From: Myxococcota bacterium
GTDB taxonomy: Bacteria > Myxococcota > Polyangia > GCA-2747355 > JAKLHH01
Assembly (NCBI GenBank): GCA_022710245.1
Contig: JAKLHH010000054.1
Coordinates: forward strand, 1 to 14,883
Reading direction: 5' to 3'
Length of the DNA stretch: 14,883 nt
Below the pieces are notes generated by a model. It saw nothing but the letters and a program-made list of their open reading frames with translations, did no database searches and was not told the DNA's origin. Positions 1 through 7,110 of this stretch are shown piece after piece. Made by a program: the position numbers and the translations under genes. The first letter of the stretch is position 1. The number at the start of each line of letters is the position of its first letter.

Positions 1-124
1 CGTCGAGGCGCTCGCCCGGCGGATCGCCAGCCCCGCGCCGTAGCTCGAGCGCGCGGCCGAGCGAGGCCGCCAGCGCGTCGGGCAGCAGCGGTCGCGGGCG
101 GCGCGACGGCGCGGGCTGGTCCCC
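1..124 (-). other. Coding-like sequence, possible 5' part of a further minus-strand gene (partial)
   Basis: Immediately after the TGA at 125-127 the same minus-strand frame stays open to the window edge for about 41 codons and has strongly GC-biased third positions. The hypothetical peptide contains RPLLPDALAASLGRALELRR, which reads like a helical domain start. I see no ATG, GTG or TTG in this frame after the stop. The GTG overlapping the stop (GTGA) opens a different frame with poor third-position bias. The stretch is therefore either a gene with an unusual start such as CTG, or the continuation of the preceding gene beyond a nonsense codon or sequence error. I do not recognise the product. 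Confidence 0.3.
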
Positions 125-601
125 TCACCGCTCCTCGGGGTCATCGTCCGCATCGTCGCGCCTGCGCGAGCGGGGCCGCTCGTCCTCGAGGCCGCGCCCG
201 CCGCTGTCGCTGTCGTCCAGCTCCAGCGGCGCGCCCTCGTCGAGGGGAGGACCGAGCGCGGCCTCGGCCAGGTGGCTGGCGAGGAAGAGCGCGTCCTCGA
301 CCTGCGCGGGCTCCGCCAGCGGGGGGAGGCTGCACCAGCGCGCCAGGCTCGCCGCCAGCTCCGGCGCCAGCCCCTCGAGCTCGGCCTGCTCGCGCGCCCG
401 CTGCCCCCGCGCTCGCGGGTTGTGCGCGGCGTACTCGAGGTCGAGCTGGCTCAGCAGCCCCAGCACCCCCCACGACGCGGGCTCGCTCCCCGCGTGTCCG
501 GCGAGCTCCTCCATGATCGCCTCGACCGCGAGCGCGTGGTTGCGGCTCGGGTCGTGCTTGAGGAAGCGACGAATCAGGAGGAAGGCAGTGAAGCGGTCCA
601 T
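125..601 (-). CDS. Small HD-domain-like protein lacking the metal-binding residues (pseudo-HD)
   Basis: A 158-residue protein whose first 115 residues follow the layout of small bacterial HD-domain hydrolases. The HALAVEAIM stretch (His22 onward) matches the usual H-x-LAVEAIMRALA helix, and W44-GVLGLLSQLDLEY matches W-GLAGLLHDIDYE. EDALFLASHLAEAA (102-115) corresponds to EKALFAADELTGLI. The diagnostic His-Asp pair is Ser51-Gln52, and the later His and Asp ligands also seem lost, so phosphohydrolase activity is unlikely. The last ~37 residues are a highly charged Asp/Glu/Arg tail, probably disordered. It lies 96 bases downstream of dxr on the same strand and may be the last gene of that operon. 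Family assignment is from remembered consensus; a binding or scaffold role is only a guess. Confidence 0.6.
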   Translation of the reverse strand: MDRFTAFLLIRRFLKHDPSRNHALAVEAIMEELAGHAGSEPASWGVLGLLSQLDLEYAAHNPRARGQRAREQAELEGLAPELAASLARWCSLPPLAEPAQVEDALFLASHLAEAALGPPLDEGAPLELDDSDSGGRGLEDERPRSRRRDDADDDPEER

Positions 602-697
602 GACCCCGCTCAGCCCGCGCGGCGGCTCAGGAATAGCCTAGGCTGGATTTTGCGGGGGCGCAAATTCCGCCACTCCGGTCCAGAACTTGCGCCGGTC
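602..697 (-). other. Spacer between dxr and the pseudo-HD gene with two small palindromes
   Basis: This 96-base gap contains a perfect 10-base palindrome AGCCTAGGCT at 635-644 and a 6-bp hairpin with a 4-base loop at 649-664 (TTTGCG / CGCAAA). Neither arm is followed by a T-tract on the minus strand, so an intrinsic terminator is not supported. No promoter better than half-matching boxes was seen, and readthrough from dxr is plausible. Confidence 0.3.
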
Positions 698-1915
698 TCA
701 GCCGCCCGACTCGAGGAGCCGGCGGGCCTCCTCGCGCGCCCAGGCGTCGGCCTCGAGGAGCTGCGCGAGGTCGTCCCCGGGCAGGGGCCGGTGGCGGCCG
801 AGCGTCTCCTCGATCACGCGAGGGATGGCGGTGAAGCTCGCGCGCCGCTCGAGGAAGGCGCCCACCGCCACCTCGTTGGCGGCGTTCATCACCGCCGGCG
901 CGGTGCCGCCCGCCTCGAGGGCGCGGTAGGCGAGCCCGAGGCAGGGGAAGCGCTCGTGCCCGGGCTCCTCGAAGTGCAGGCAGCCGACGCGCGCGAGGTC
1001 CAGCGGCGGCAGCTCGAGCGGCAGCCGGGCCGGGTAGCCGAGCGCGTAGCCGATCGGCAGCCGCATGTCGGGCGGCCCCAGCTGGGCGACGATGGAGCCG
1101 TCCACGTACTCGACCATCGAGTGGACGATCGACTCCGGGTGGATCAGCACCTGGATGCGCTGCGGCTCGACGCCGAAGAGCCAGCGCGCCTCGATCACCT
1201 CGAGGCCCTTGTTCATCAGCGTCGCCGAGTCGACGGTGATCTTCGGGCCCATCGACCAGGTCGGGTGGCTGAGCGCCTGCTCGACGGTGACGCTGGCGAG
1301 ATCGGTGACGGTGCGGAAGGGTCCGCCGGAGCCGGTGAGGAGCAGGCGGCGGACGTCCTCGGCGCGATGACCGCAGAGCGACTGGTAGACCGCGCTGTGC
1401 TCGCTGTCGACGGGGAGCAGCGTGGCGCCGTGCCGCCGCGCCTCCTCGACGCAGAGCCGCCCGGCGACCACCAGCGGCTCCTTGTTGGCGATCGCCACCC
1501 GCACGCCGCGGCGGATGGCGGCCAGCGTCGGCGCCAGCCCCACCGCGCCCACCATGGCGCAGAGCACGATCTCGGCGTCCGGGTGCGAGGCCACCTGGAC
1601 GGCGCCCGCCTCGCCGCAGACCAGCGCCGGCGCTGGCTCCAGGCCGGCGAGCCGCTCGCGCAGCGCGTCCTGGTCCTCGGGCCGCGCCACCGAGACGAGC
1701 CGCGGCCGGAAGCGCCGCGCCTGCGCCGCGAGCAGGTCGAGGTTGCGGCCGGCGGCGAGGGCGACGACGTGGAAGGCGCCCGGGAAGGCGGCGATCACCT
1801 CGAGGGCGCTGGCCCCGATGGAGCCGGTCGAGCCGAGGAGCGCGACGCCTTTGCCGCCCGGGCGCCCGGGCGCCTCGCGTCCGTCCTCACGTCCCTGCGG
1901 GGCCGCGCCCGTCAC
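698..1915 (-). CDS. dxr: 1-deoxy-D-xylulose 5-phosphate reductoisomerase
   Basis: The cytosolic enzyme of the MEP pathway that rearranges and reduces DXP to MEP with NADPH and a divalent metal. The 405-residue product has the NADPH loop GSTGSIG at 28-34, the metal ligands Asp170 and Glu172 in PVDSEHSAVYQ (E. coli Asp150/Glu152), LLTGSGGPF, the flexible-loop HPTWSMGPKI, DSATLMNKGLE with Asn235, Lys236 and Glu239 (E. coli Asn227, Lys228, Glu231), HPESIVHSMV and MNAANEVAV. Length fits the family (about 400). The start is the GTG at 1915-1913, which overlaps the cdsA stop as GTGA and implies translational coupling; longer upstream readings are the shadow of cdsA. It is the third gene of uppS-cdsA-dxr. 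The usual downstream partner rseP is absent. Confidence 0.97.
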   Translation of the reverse strand: MTGAAPQGREDGREAPGRPGGKGVALLGSTGSIGASALEVIAAFPGAFHVVALAAGRNLDLLAAQARRFRPRLVSVARPEDQDALRERLAGLEPAPALVCGEAGAVQVASHPDAEIVLCAMVGAVGLAPTLAAIRRGVRVAIANKEPLVVAGRLCVEEARRHGATLLPVDSEHSAVYQSLCGHRAEDVRRLLLTGSGGPFRTVTDLASVTVEQALSHPTWSMGPKITVDSATLMNKGLEVIEARWLFGVEPQRIQVLIHPESIVHSMVEYVDGSIVAQLGPPDMRLPIGYALGYPARLPLELPPLDLARVGCLHFEEPGHERFPCLGLAYRALEAGGTAPAVMNAANEVAVGAFLERRASFTAIPRVIEETLGRHRPLPGDDLAQLLEADAWAREEARRLLESGG

Positions 1916-2742
1916 GGCAGCGTGCCGCCGTGGAGGATGTGGGTCGCGTAGAGATAGACGTAGGGCGTGCTGAAGAGGAGCGCGTCGATGCGATCGAGGA
2001 GGCCGCCATGGCCGGGGATGACCCAGCCCGAGTCCTTCACGCCCTGCCCGCGCTTGATCATCGACTCCACCAGATCGCCCGCCTGGCTCAGCGCCGCGCC
2101 GGGGACGGAGATCAGCACCGCGTCGACCCAGCCCAGCTGCGGCATGTACCAGAGCCTGGCCAGGACCGCGGCGCCGAAGGCGAAGGCGAGGCCGCCGATG
2201 GCGCCCTCCCACGTCTTGCCCGGGCTGATCGCCGGATAGAGCTTGTGCCGGCCGAGGAGCCGTCCGCTCGCGTAGGCGCCGGTGTCGCAGAAGAAGGTCA
2301 GGGTCAGCGTCAGCAGGATCCAGTCGCTGCCGTCGGGCATCCGCTTGAGCAGCGCGAGCGGCGTCAGCAGCAGCGGCAGGTAGAGCGTGCCGAAGAGCAT
2401 CAGGCCGGTGCGCGAGCCGACGGTGCGCAGGTCGACGAAGCAGAGGAGGTGGAGCACGGCGATGAGGATGGTCGCGCCCATCAGCGCGGCGAGCAGGAGC
2501 TCAGGCCGCCAGACGAACACCAGGCTGACCCCCAGCCCGAGGAGCGCGCCGGTGACGCGCAGCCAGGGCGGGTCCTCGCGCAGCACCATCCAGTAGAGCT
2601 CGAGGAGACCGATCAGCACCGCGGCGTGGATGGTGACGATCATCGCCAGCGGCCGCGGCCAGAGGATGGCGAGGATGAGCAGCGGCGCCAGCACGGCGGC
2701 GCTCGCCAGGCGCACGAGGAGGTTGCGGTTCGCGTCGGTCAC
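1912..2742 (-). CDS. cdsA: Phosphatidate cytidylyltransferase (CDP-diglyceride synthase)
   Basis: An inner-membrane enzyme making CDP-diacylglycerol from phosphatidic acid and CTP, the branch point of phospholipid synthesis. The 276-residue product is a polytopic membrane protein with hydrophobic segments along its whole length. It carries DTGAYASGRLLGRHKLYP then ISPGKTWEGAIGG in the middle, and the C-terminal family signature SMIKRGQGVKDSGW followed by PGHGGLLDRID, with the expected KR, KD and DRxD residues. Length is normal. The start is GTG at 2742-2740, one base after the uppS TAG; the 3' end overlaps dxr by four bases. This uppS-cdsA-dxr order is common in Proteobacteria and Bacteroidota, so the three genes almost certainly share one transcript. 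Confidence 0.96.
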   Translation of the reverse strand: MTDANRNLLVRLASAAVLAPLLILAILWPRPLAMIVTIHAAVLIGLLELYWMVLREDPPWLRVTGALLGLGVSLVFVWRPELLLAALMGATILIAVLHLLCFVDLRTVGSRTGLMLFGTLYLPLLLTPLALLKRMPDGSDWILLTLTLTFFCDTGAYASGRLLGRHKLYPAISPGKTWEGAIGGLAFAFGAAVLARLWYMPQLGWVDAVLISVPGAALSQAGDLVESMIKRGQGVKDSGWVIPGHGGLLDRIDALLFSTPYVYLYATHILHGGTLP

Positions 2743-2743
2743 G

Positions 2744-3697
2744 CTAGCTCTCCGTGGCCTGCCCGCCCCCCGACCCCGCGCCTCCGCCCTTGCCCTGGTC
2801 GGACCCGCGCTGTCCCTGGTCCGCCCCCTTGCCCTGGTCGGACCCGCGCTGTCCCTGGTCCGCGCCCTCGCCCTCGTCGGACCCGCCCTTGCCCTGATCC
2901 GCCCCCTGATCCTCGCCCTGCCCCTGGTCGCTCGGCTCCGCGCGCGGGGCGGCTTCGACGCTCCCTCCCGCGCACTGCTCCGAGGTGAGCCCGAACCGCC
3001 GCTCGCGCTGGCCGTAGGCGGCGAGCGCCTCGAGGAGCTGCTCGCGCCGGAACTCCGGCCACATCACGGGCGTGAAGTAGAGCTCGGCGTAGGCCGCCTG
3101 CCAGAGGAGGAAGTTGGAGAGCCGGTGCTCGCCGCTGGTGCGCACCAGCAGGTCGAGCGGCGGCAGCGCCTGCGTCGAGAGGCGCGCGTCGAGGACGACC
3201 TCGCTCACCTCGTCGGGATCGAGGCGGCCGGCGCGGACCTCGGCGGCGAGGGTGCGCACCGCCTGCACCAGGTCCTCGCGCCCGCCGTAGCTGAGCGCCA
3301 GGCAGAGGATCATGCCCTGGTTCTCCCGCGACTCCTCCATCAGCGCGAGGAGCGCCTCGCGGACGTAGCCGGGGAGCCGCTCCAGCTCGCCGATCGCGGT
3401 GAGCCGGATGCGGTGCTGCATGATCTCGCCTCGCTCCTCGAGGATGTACTTGTAGAGGAGCTCCATCAGCGCGCCGACCTCGTCGGGCGGGCGGTCCCAG
3501 TTCTGCTCGCTGAAGGCGAAGAGCGTGAGCGCGGAGAGCCCCAGCTCGCGGGCGGCGCGCACCACCTCGCGGACCGAGGCGGCGCCCTCCCGGTGCCCCT
3601 CGATGCGCGGCAGCCCCCGGCCGCGCGCCCAGCGGCCGTTGCCATCCATGATGATGGCGAGGTGCCGCGGCAAGCTGGAGTCGACCATCTTGGCCAT
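2744..3697 (-). CDS. uppS: Isoprenyl transferase (undecaprenyl diphosphate synthase) with a repeat-rich C-terminal tail
   Basis: A cis-prenyltransferase that extends farnesyl-PP with isopentenyl-PP to undecaprenyl-PP, the lipid carrier for peptidoglycan and surface polysaccharides. Residues 10-242 form the full domain: IIMDGNGRWARGRG with catalytic Asp18, GHREGAASVREVVRAA, LTLFAFSEQNWDRP, LSYGGREDLVQAV and RTSGEHRLSNFLLWQAAYAE. Residues 243-317 are extra: a hydrophilic Gly/Gln/Asp/Ser tail built on SDQGKGADQGQRG copies encoded by a 39-base tandem repeat. Typical homologues end near 245-255 residues. The start ATG at 3697 gives MAKMVDSSLP; the in-frame ATG at 3688 is an alternative, and neither has a strong Shine-Dalgarno. 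It is the first gene of the operon; frr is not upstream. Confidence 0.95.
   Translation of the reverse strand: MAKMVDSSLPRHLAIIMDGNGRWARGRGLPRIEGHREGAASVREVVRAARELGLSALTLFAFSEQNWDRPPDEVGALMELLYKYILEERGEIMQHRIRLTAIGELERLPGYVREALLALMEESRENQGMILCLALSYGGREDLVQAVRTLAAEVRAGRLDPDEVSEVVLDARLSTQALPPLDLLVRTSGEHRLSNFLLWQAAYAELYFTPVMWPEFRREQLLEALAAYGQRERRFGLTSEQCAGGSVEAAPRAEPSDQGQGEDQGADQGKGGSDEGEGADQGQRGSDQGKGADQGQRGSDQGKGGGAGSGGGQATES
2790..2906 (-). repeat. 39-base tandem repeat, three copies, in the uppS 3' end
   Basis: Copies lie at 2790-2828, 2829-2867 and 2868-2906. The first two differ at about one base; the third is more diverged. The period is a multiple of three, and each copy encodes 13 residues of the SDQGKGADQGQRG type, so copy-number change would keep the reading frame. 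Less regular DQG-rich sequence continues to about 2935. Confidence 0.9.
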
Positions 3698-4046
3698 GGT
3701 GGCCGACTACCACGCCGGCGGCCAAATGTTAAGGATTACTGTCGCTGCCTCGACGCGGAGCCGCGGCCGCCCGGCGCCCCGCCCGCTCCCCGCGCGCCCG
3801 CGCCGACTCCGCTGACCGCGAGCGCTCGTCGACGCGCTGGCCGCCGATCCTGACGCCAGCAACCGGCAGCAGGACGTTGACGGAGGTGGCATGGATCCTC
3901 TAGCATGCTACGGAATTAGGAGCAGTTAGTCGCGCGCTCGCCGCGCTGGCGTCGCCCTCGCGGCGCGACCCACGCGGTTCCCACGGTTGCTCGACCCGAG
4001 CCGAGCCTGGGCGCTGCTCCGCTATCCGCAGGGAGGCTGCGATCCG
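3698..4046. other. Divergent intergenic region between the uppS operon and the ybjN-like/pspA cluster
   Basis: About 350 bases with no credible gene. It must hold the promoters for both directions. The best plus-strand candidate is at 3877-3906. On the minus strand only weak boxes are seen (TAACAT near 3728 facing uppS). A perfect 10-base palindrome TAGCATGCTA at 3901-3910 overlaps the plus-strand -10 candidate and could be an operator. The part from about 3755 to 3850 is very GC-rich and shows nothing recognisable. Confidence 0.5.
3877..3906 (+). promoter_or_regulatory. Candidate sigma-70-type promoter for the ybjN-like/pspA genes
   Basis: TTGACG at 3877-3882 matches the -35 consensus at five of six positions. 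After an 18-base spacer comes TAGCAT at 3901-3906, four of six to the -10. The palindrome TAGCATGCTA begins at the same base, so a repressor or activator bound there would touch the promoter. The implied leader to the ATG at 4047 is about 130 bases. PspA genes in other bacteria often use sigma-54; I saw no clear GG-N10-GC pair placed for that here. Confidence 0.4.
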
Positions 4047-4430
4047 ATGAGGAATGCCGAAGACATCGAGAGCTACCTGATCAGGATGGAGGCGCACTTC
4101 GAGCCGGTCGGCGAGGGGATCTGGGTCGTCAAGGACCTGGGGGCCGACCTCGTCATCTCGCTCGCCGACTCGGTCGCCGTCTTCCGCGTCAAGGTGTTCG
4201 ACGCCGGGAAGGTCCCGGCCGGAAAGCGCGAGGAGCTCTACCGCAGGCTCCTCGAGCTCAACGCGCGCGAGATGCTGCACGGGGCCTACGGGCTCGAGCA
4301 GGGCTCGGTGGTGGTGACCGACGCGCTGCAGCTGGAGAACCTGGACTACAACGAGTTTCAGGCGACGCTGGATGACATCGGGCTGGCGGTGACCAACCAC
4401 CTCCCGCAGCTCTCCACGTTCATCGCGTGA
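4047..4430 (+). CDS. YbjN/CesT-like (type III secretion chaperone-fold) small protein
   Basis: A 127-residue cytosolic protein of alpha/beta make-up. An opening helix (RNAEDIESYLIRM) is followed by alternating strands (GIWVVKDL, DLVISLADSVAVFRVKVF), a helix with LYRRLLELNAREMLHGAYGL, a strand with GSVVVTDALQLENLD, and a final helix ending in TNHLPQLSTFI. This pattern is typical of YbjN and type III secretion chaperone folds. The start ATG at 4047 is chosen because GGGAGG at 4031-4036 sits ten bases upstream and the conserved fold begins there; the TTG at 3987 adds 20 unconvincing residues. It ends ten bases before the pspA start and is likely cotranscribed with it, suggesting a chaperone or partner role at the membrane-stress protein. 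That role is inferred from position only. Confidence 0.7.
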   Translation: MRNAEDIESYLIRMEAHFEPVGEGIWVVKDLGADLVISLADSVAVFRVKVFDAGKVPAGKREELYRRLLELNAREMLHGAYGLEQGSVVVTDALQLENLDYNEFQATLDDIGLAVTNHLPQLSTFIA

Positions 4431-4443
4431 GCCGAGGTGCATG

Positions 4444-5271
4444 ATGGGAATCTTCTCGAGAATCGGAACGCTGATCAAATCCAACATCAACGACATGATC
4501 TCCAAGGCCGAAGACCCGGAGAAGATGCTCAACCAGGTCTTGGTCGAGATGAAGCAGCAGCTGATCGAGGCGAAGAAGCAGGTCGCCGTCTCGATCGCTG
4601 ACGAGAAGCGCCTCAAGAAGCAGTACGAGGATGAGGAGACCAAGGCGAAGGACTGGGAGCGCAAGGCGATGATGGCCGTGCGCGCCAACGACGACGTGCT
4701 CGCCCGCGAGGCGCTCGCCCGCAAGGGGGAGCACGACGAGTCGACCTCCGTCCTGCAGAAGCAGTGGACGCTGCAGAAGGAGGCGGTGGAGAAGCTGAAG
4801 GACAGCCTGCGCGCGCTCAACAACAAGATCGAGGAGGCGAAGCGGAAGAAGAACATCCTCATCGCCCGCAAGAAGCGCGCGGAGGCGCAGAAGACCATCC
4901 ACGACACCATGTCGGGGCTGAAGGACCAGTCGGCCTTCGAGACCTTCGACCGCATGGCCGCCAAGATCGATCAGCTCGAGGCCGAGGCCGACGCGGGCGC
5001 CGAGATCGCCGGGCAGCTCACCGGCGACACGCTGGAGGCGAAGTTCGACAAGCTGGAGGCCGGCGCGGGCGCCGACCACGCGCTCGCCGAGCTGAAGGCG
5101 AAGATGGGCCTGCTGCCGCAGTCGACCGAGCAGCCGCGCGCGCAGCTGCCGGCCTCGCCCGACGCGGTGAAGGTCGACGAGGCGCTGGCCGAGCTGAAGG
5201 CCAAGCTCGCCTCCGGCGACGACGACGCGCTCCTCGAGGACAAGGACGACAAGGGCAGCGCGGCGAAGTAG
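4444..5271 (+). CDS. pspA: PspA/IM30 (Vipp1) family membrane-stress protein
   Basis: A peripheral inner-membrane protein of the bacterial ESCRT-III superfamily that oligomerises on stressed membranes and helps keep the proton-motive force. The 275-residue product opens with the membrane-binding amphipathic helix MGIFSRIGTLIKSNINDM, followed by KAEDPEKMLNQVLVEM, a hallmark of the family. A long charged coiled coil follows to about residue 185 and an Ala/Glu/Asp-rich C-terminal region to the end. It is longer than E. coli PspA (222) and nearer Vipp1 (about 258), with an acidic tail ending LEDKDDKGSAAK. Two adjacent ATGs occur; GAGG at 4434-4437 is six bases from the second (4444), which also gives the canonical MGIF start. 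It follows the YbjN-like gene closely. Confidence 0.92.
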   Translation: MGIFSRIGTLIKSNINDMISKAEDPEKMLNQVLVEMKQQLIEAKKQVAVSIADEKRLKKQYEDEETKAKDWERKAMMAVRANDDVLAREALARKGEHDESTSVLQKQWTLQKEAVEKLKDSLRALNNKIEEAKRKKNILIARKKRAEAQKTIHDTMSGLKDQSAFETFDRMAAKIDQLEAEADAGAEIAGQLTGDTLEAKFDKLEAGAGADHALAELKAKMGLLPQSTEQPRAQLPASPDAVKVDEALAELKAKLASGDDDALLEDKDDKGSAAK

Positions 5272-5319
5272 CGAGCGCCCCCTCGCGCCGCCGCGTCCCG
5301 CTCCGCTCCCCTCGGCCGC

Positions 5320-7110
5320 ATGCCCCGCCCCGCTCCCCTCGGCCGCCGCCTGCTCCAGCTCCTCGCGCGTCTGCTCCCGCGCCGCCTGGCGCGCTGGCTC
5401 CTCCTCCTGCCCTACCGCGACGCGCACCGCCGCCTGCTCGCCGCCGGGCGGAGGCCGCGCGAGGCGCAGCTCGAGGCGCTGCGCGCGATCGTCGAGGCGA
5501 ACCGGCGCACCGAGTTCGGGCGCGCGCACGCCTTCGACCAGATCGTCGACCTCGCGGGCTTCCTGGCGCGGGTGCCGCTCCGCAGCTACGCGGAGCTCGA
5601 GCCGTACCTCACGCGGCAGCGGCGCGGCGAGGCGGGCGTGGTGGTGGCGAGCGCGCTCGTCGGCTTCGCGCTCTCGGGCGGGAGCCGCGGCCGGCCGCGC
5701 GCGATCCCGGTGAGCGCGGCGGGGCTCGCGCGCTGGAGCTGGGCCGAGGAGCTCCTCGCGCGCGAGGCGATCGCGCGCCGCCCGTCGGTGGCTCGGGGCG
5801 CGATGCTCCACGTGCTGCCCTGCTACCAGGCGCAGACCAGCCGCGGCACGCTGCCGCTCTTGCCGATGCCGGTCCTGGCGGCGCTGCACGGGCGGCCGCC
5901 GCCGCTGCCGCGCGCGCTGCCGGCGGCGATCTTCTCCGTCGAGGACGAGGAGGTCCGCTTCTACCTCGCGCTCAGGCTCGCGCTGACGCGGCCGGTGCGC
6001 GTGCTGCGCGCGGCCTCGCCGGGCACGCTGACGCTCCTCGCCGAGCACCTGGAGGCGCTCGGCCCGAAGCTGCTCGACGACCTCGCCTCGGGGCGCGTCG
6101 AGCACCTCGAGGGGCTCTCCGAGGAGGTGCGCCGCGCCATCCCGCCGCAGCGCCGCGAGCCCGCGCTGGCCGCCCGGCTGGGGGCGCGCCTGCGGGCCCA
6201 GGGGCGCCTGGAGCCGCGCGCGGTCTGGCCCGGCCTCGAGGTGCTGATCTGCGCGACCAGCGGGCCGGCGCGCGCCGCCGCCGCGCGGCTGCCGGATCGC
6301 TTCGGCACGCTCGCCGTGATCGATCCGGGCTACCGCGCCGCCGAGGCGATCGTCACGCTGCCCTGGCTCGACGAGGCCGGCGGGCCCATCGCGCTCGGCG
6401 ATCAGCTCCTCGAGTTCTTGCCCGCGAGCCTGCCCGCGGCCTGGGCCGAGGGCGCGACGACGGTGCTGCCCGAGGAGCTGCAGCCGGGAGGACGCTACCG
6501 GCCGGTGGTCACCGGTCCGAACGGCCTCTACCGCTACCTGATGGACGACGTCGTCGAGGTGCGCGCCGTCGACGACGGGCTGCCGCGGCTGATCCTCGCC
6601 GGGCGCGCGCCGGGTCGGCTGCGCCTGGAGGCGGGGGCGCTCGGCGAGGAGGAGATGAGCGAGGCGGTGCTCGCCGCCTGCCGCAGCTGCGGGGTGACGC
6701 TGGCGGGCTTCACCGGCTGGCTGCAGCCACCCGCGGAGGGAGGGGAGGCGCAGGCGAGCGCGCCGGAGGCGGCGAAGCTGGGCTGGCTCTCGCGGCTGCT
6801 GCGCCGCGCCCGCCAGGTGGCCGCGCCGGCTGCGAAGCCCGTGCCCTCGCTGGCGGTGGCGCTCGAGGCCGGCGAGGCGCTCGCCAGCGAGCTCGCGGAG
6901 CGCCTGGCCGCGGCGCTCGACAGCGAGCTCGGCCGCCGCTGCGAGGCCTACGACGGCCTGCGCACCCGCAAGCTCCTCGGCCCGCCCTCGGTCCTGACCC
7001 TCGAGCCCGGCACCTTCGCCCGGCGCAGCCGCCGCCGCCTCGCCGAGGGCCGCAGCGACGGCCACGCGCCGGTGCCGCCGCTCTCGGACGACGGGTGGGT
7101 GCTGTCGTAG
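5320..7110 (+). CDS. GH3-family adenylate-forming protein, divergent
   Basis: A 596-residue member of the GH3 branch of the ANL superfamily; plant members conjugate acyl acids such as jasmonate or auxin to amino acids through an acyl-AMP, and bacterial roles are mostly unknown. Visible family marks are RRTEFGRAHAFDQI and FLARVPLRSYAELEPYL near the N-terminus, the ATP-loop region LSGGSRGRPRAIPVS at about 117-131, and GLYRYLMDDVVEV at about 402-414. The loop departs from the usual SSGTT-x-G-x-x-K-x-IP: the Thr pair is Gly-Ser and the Lys is Arg, so catalysis is uncertain. The region around 475-515 looks like an insertion. The start lacks a clear Shine-Dalgarno. It lies 48 bases after pspA and may be cotranscribed. 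Confidence 0.75.
   Translation: MPRPAPLGRRLLQLLARLLPRRLARWLLLLPYRDAHRRLLAAGRRPREAQLEALRAIVEANRRTEFGRAHAFDQIVDLAGFLARVPLRSYAELEPYLTRQRRGEAGVVVASALVGFALSGGSRGRPRAIPVSAAGLARWSWAEELLAREAIARRPSVARGAMLHVLPCYQAQTSRGTLPLLPMPVLAALHGRPPPLPRALPAAIFSVEDEEVRFYLALRLALTRPVRVLRAASPGTLTLLAEHLEALGPKLLDDLASGRVEHLEGLSEEVRRAIPPQRREPALAARLGARLRAQGRLEPRAVWPGLEVLICATSGPARAAAARLPDRFGTLAVIDPGYRAAEAIVTLPWLDEAGGPIALGDQLLEFLPASLPAAWAEGATTVLPEELQPGGRYRPVVTGPNGLYRYLMDDVVEVRAVDDGLPRLILAGRAPGRLRLEAGALGEEEMSEAVLAACRSCGVTLAGFTGWLQPPAEGGEAQASAPEAAKLGWLSRLLRRARQVAAPAAKPVPSLAVALEAGEALASELAERLAAALDSELGRRCEAYDGLRTRKLLGPPSVLTLEPGTFARRSRRRLAEGRSDGHAPVPPLSDDGWVLS

Noticed and set aside
125..127. TGA read as selenocysteine
   Set aside because: There is no Cys-like catalytic context, and no stem-loop resembling a SECIS element was recognised just after it.
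272..1951. Long plus-strand open frame opposite dxr and the pseudo-HD gene
   Set aside because: It is antisense to dxr, which has all catalytic motifs; the product shows no recognisable domain.
1916..2212. N-terminal extension of Dxr
   Set aside because: It lies wholly within cdsA in another frame; the GTG at 1915 gives normal length and overlaps the cdsA stop in the usual coupled manner.
3987..4046. Extended TTG start for the YbjN-like gene
   Set aside because: The extra 20 residues lack conservation-like character, and the ATG at 4047 has GGGAGG at a usable distance.
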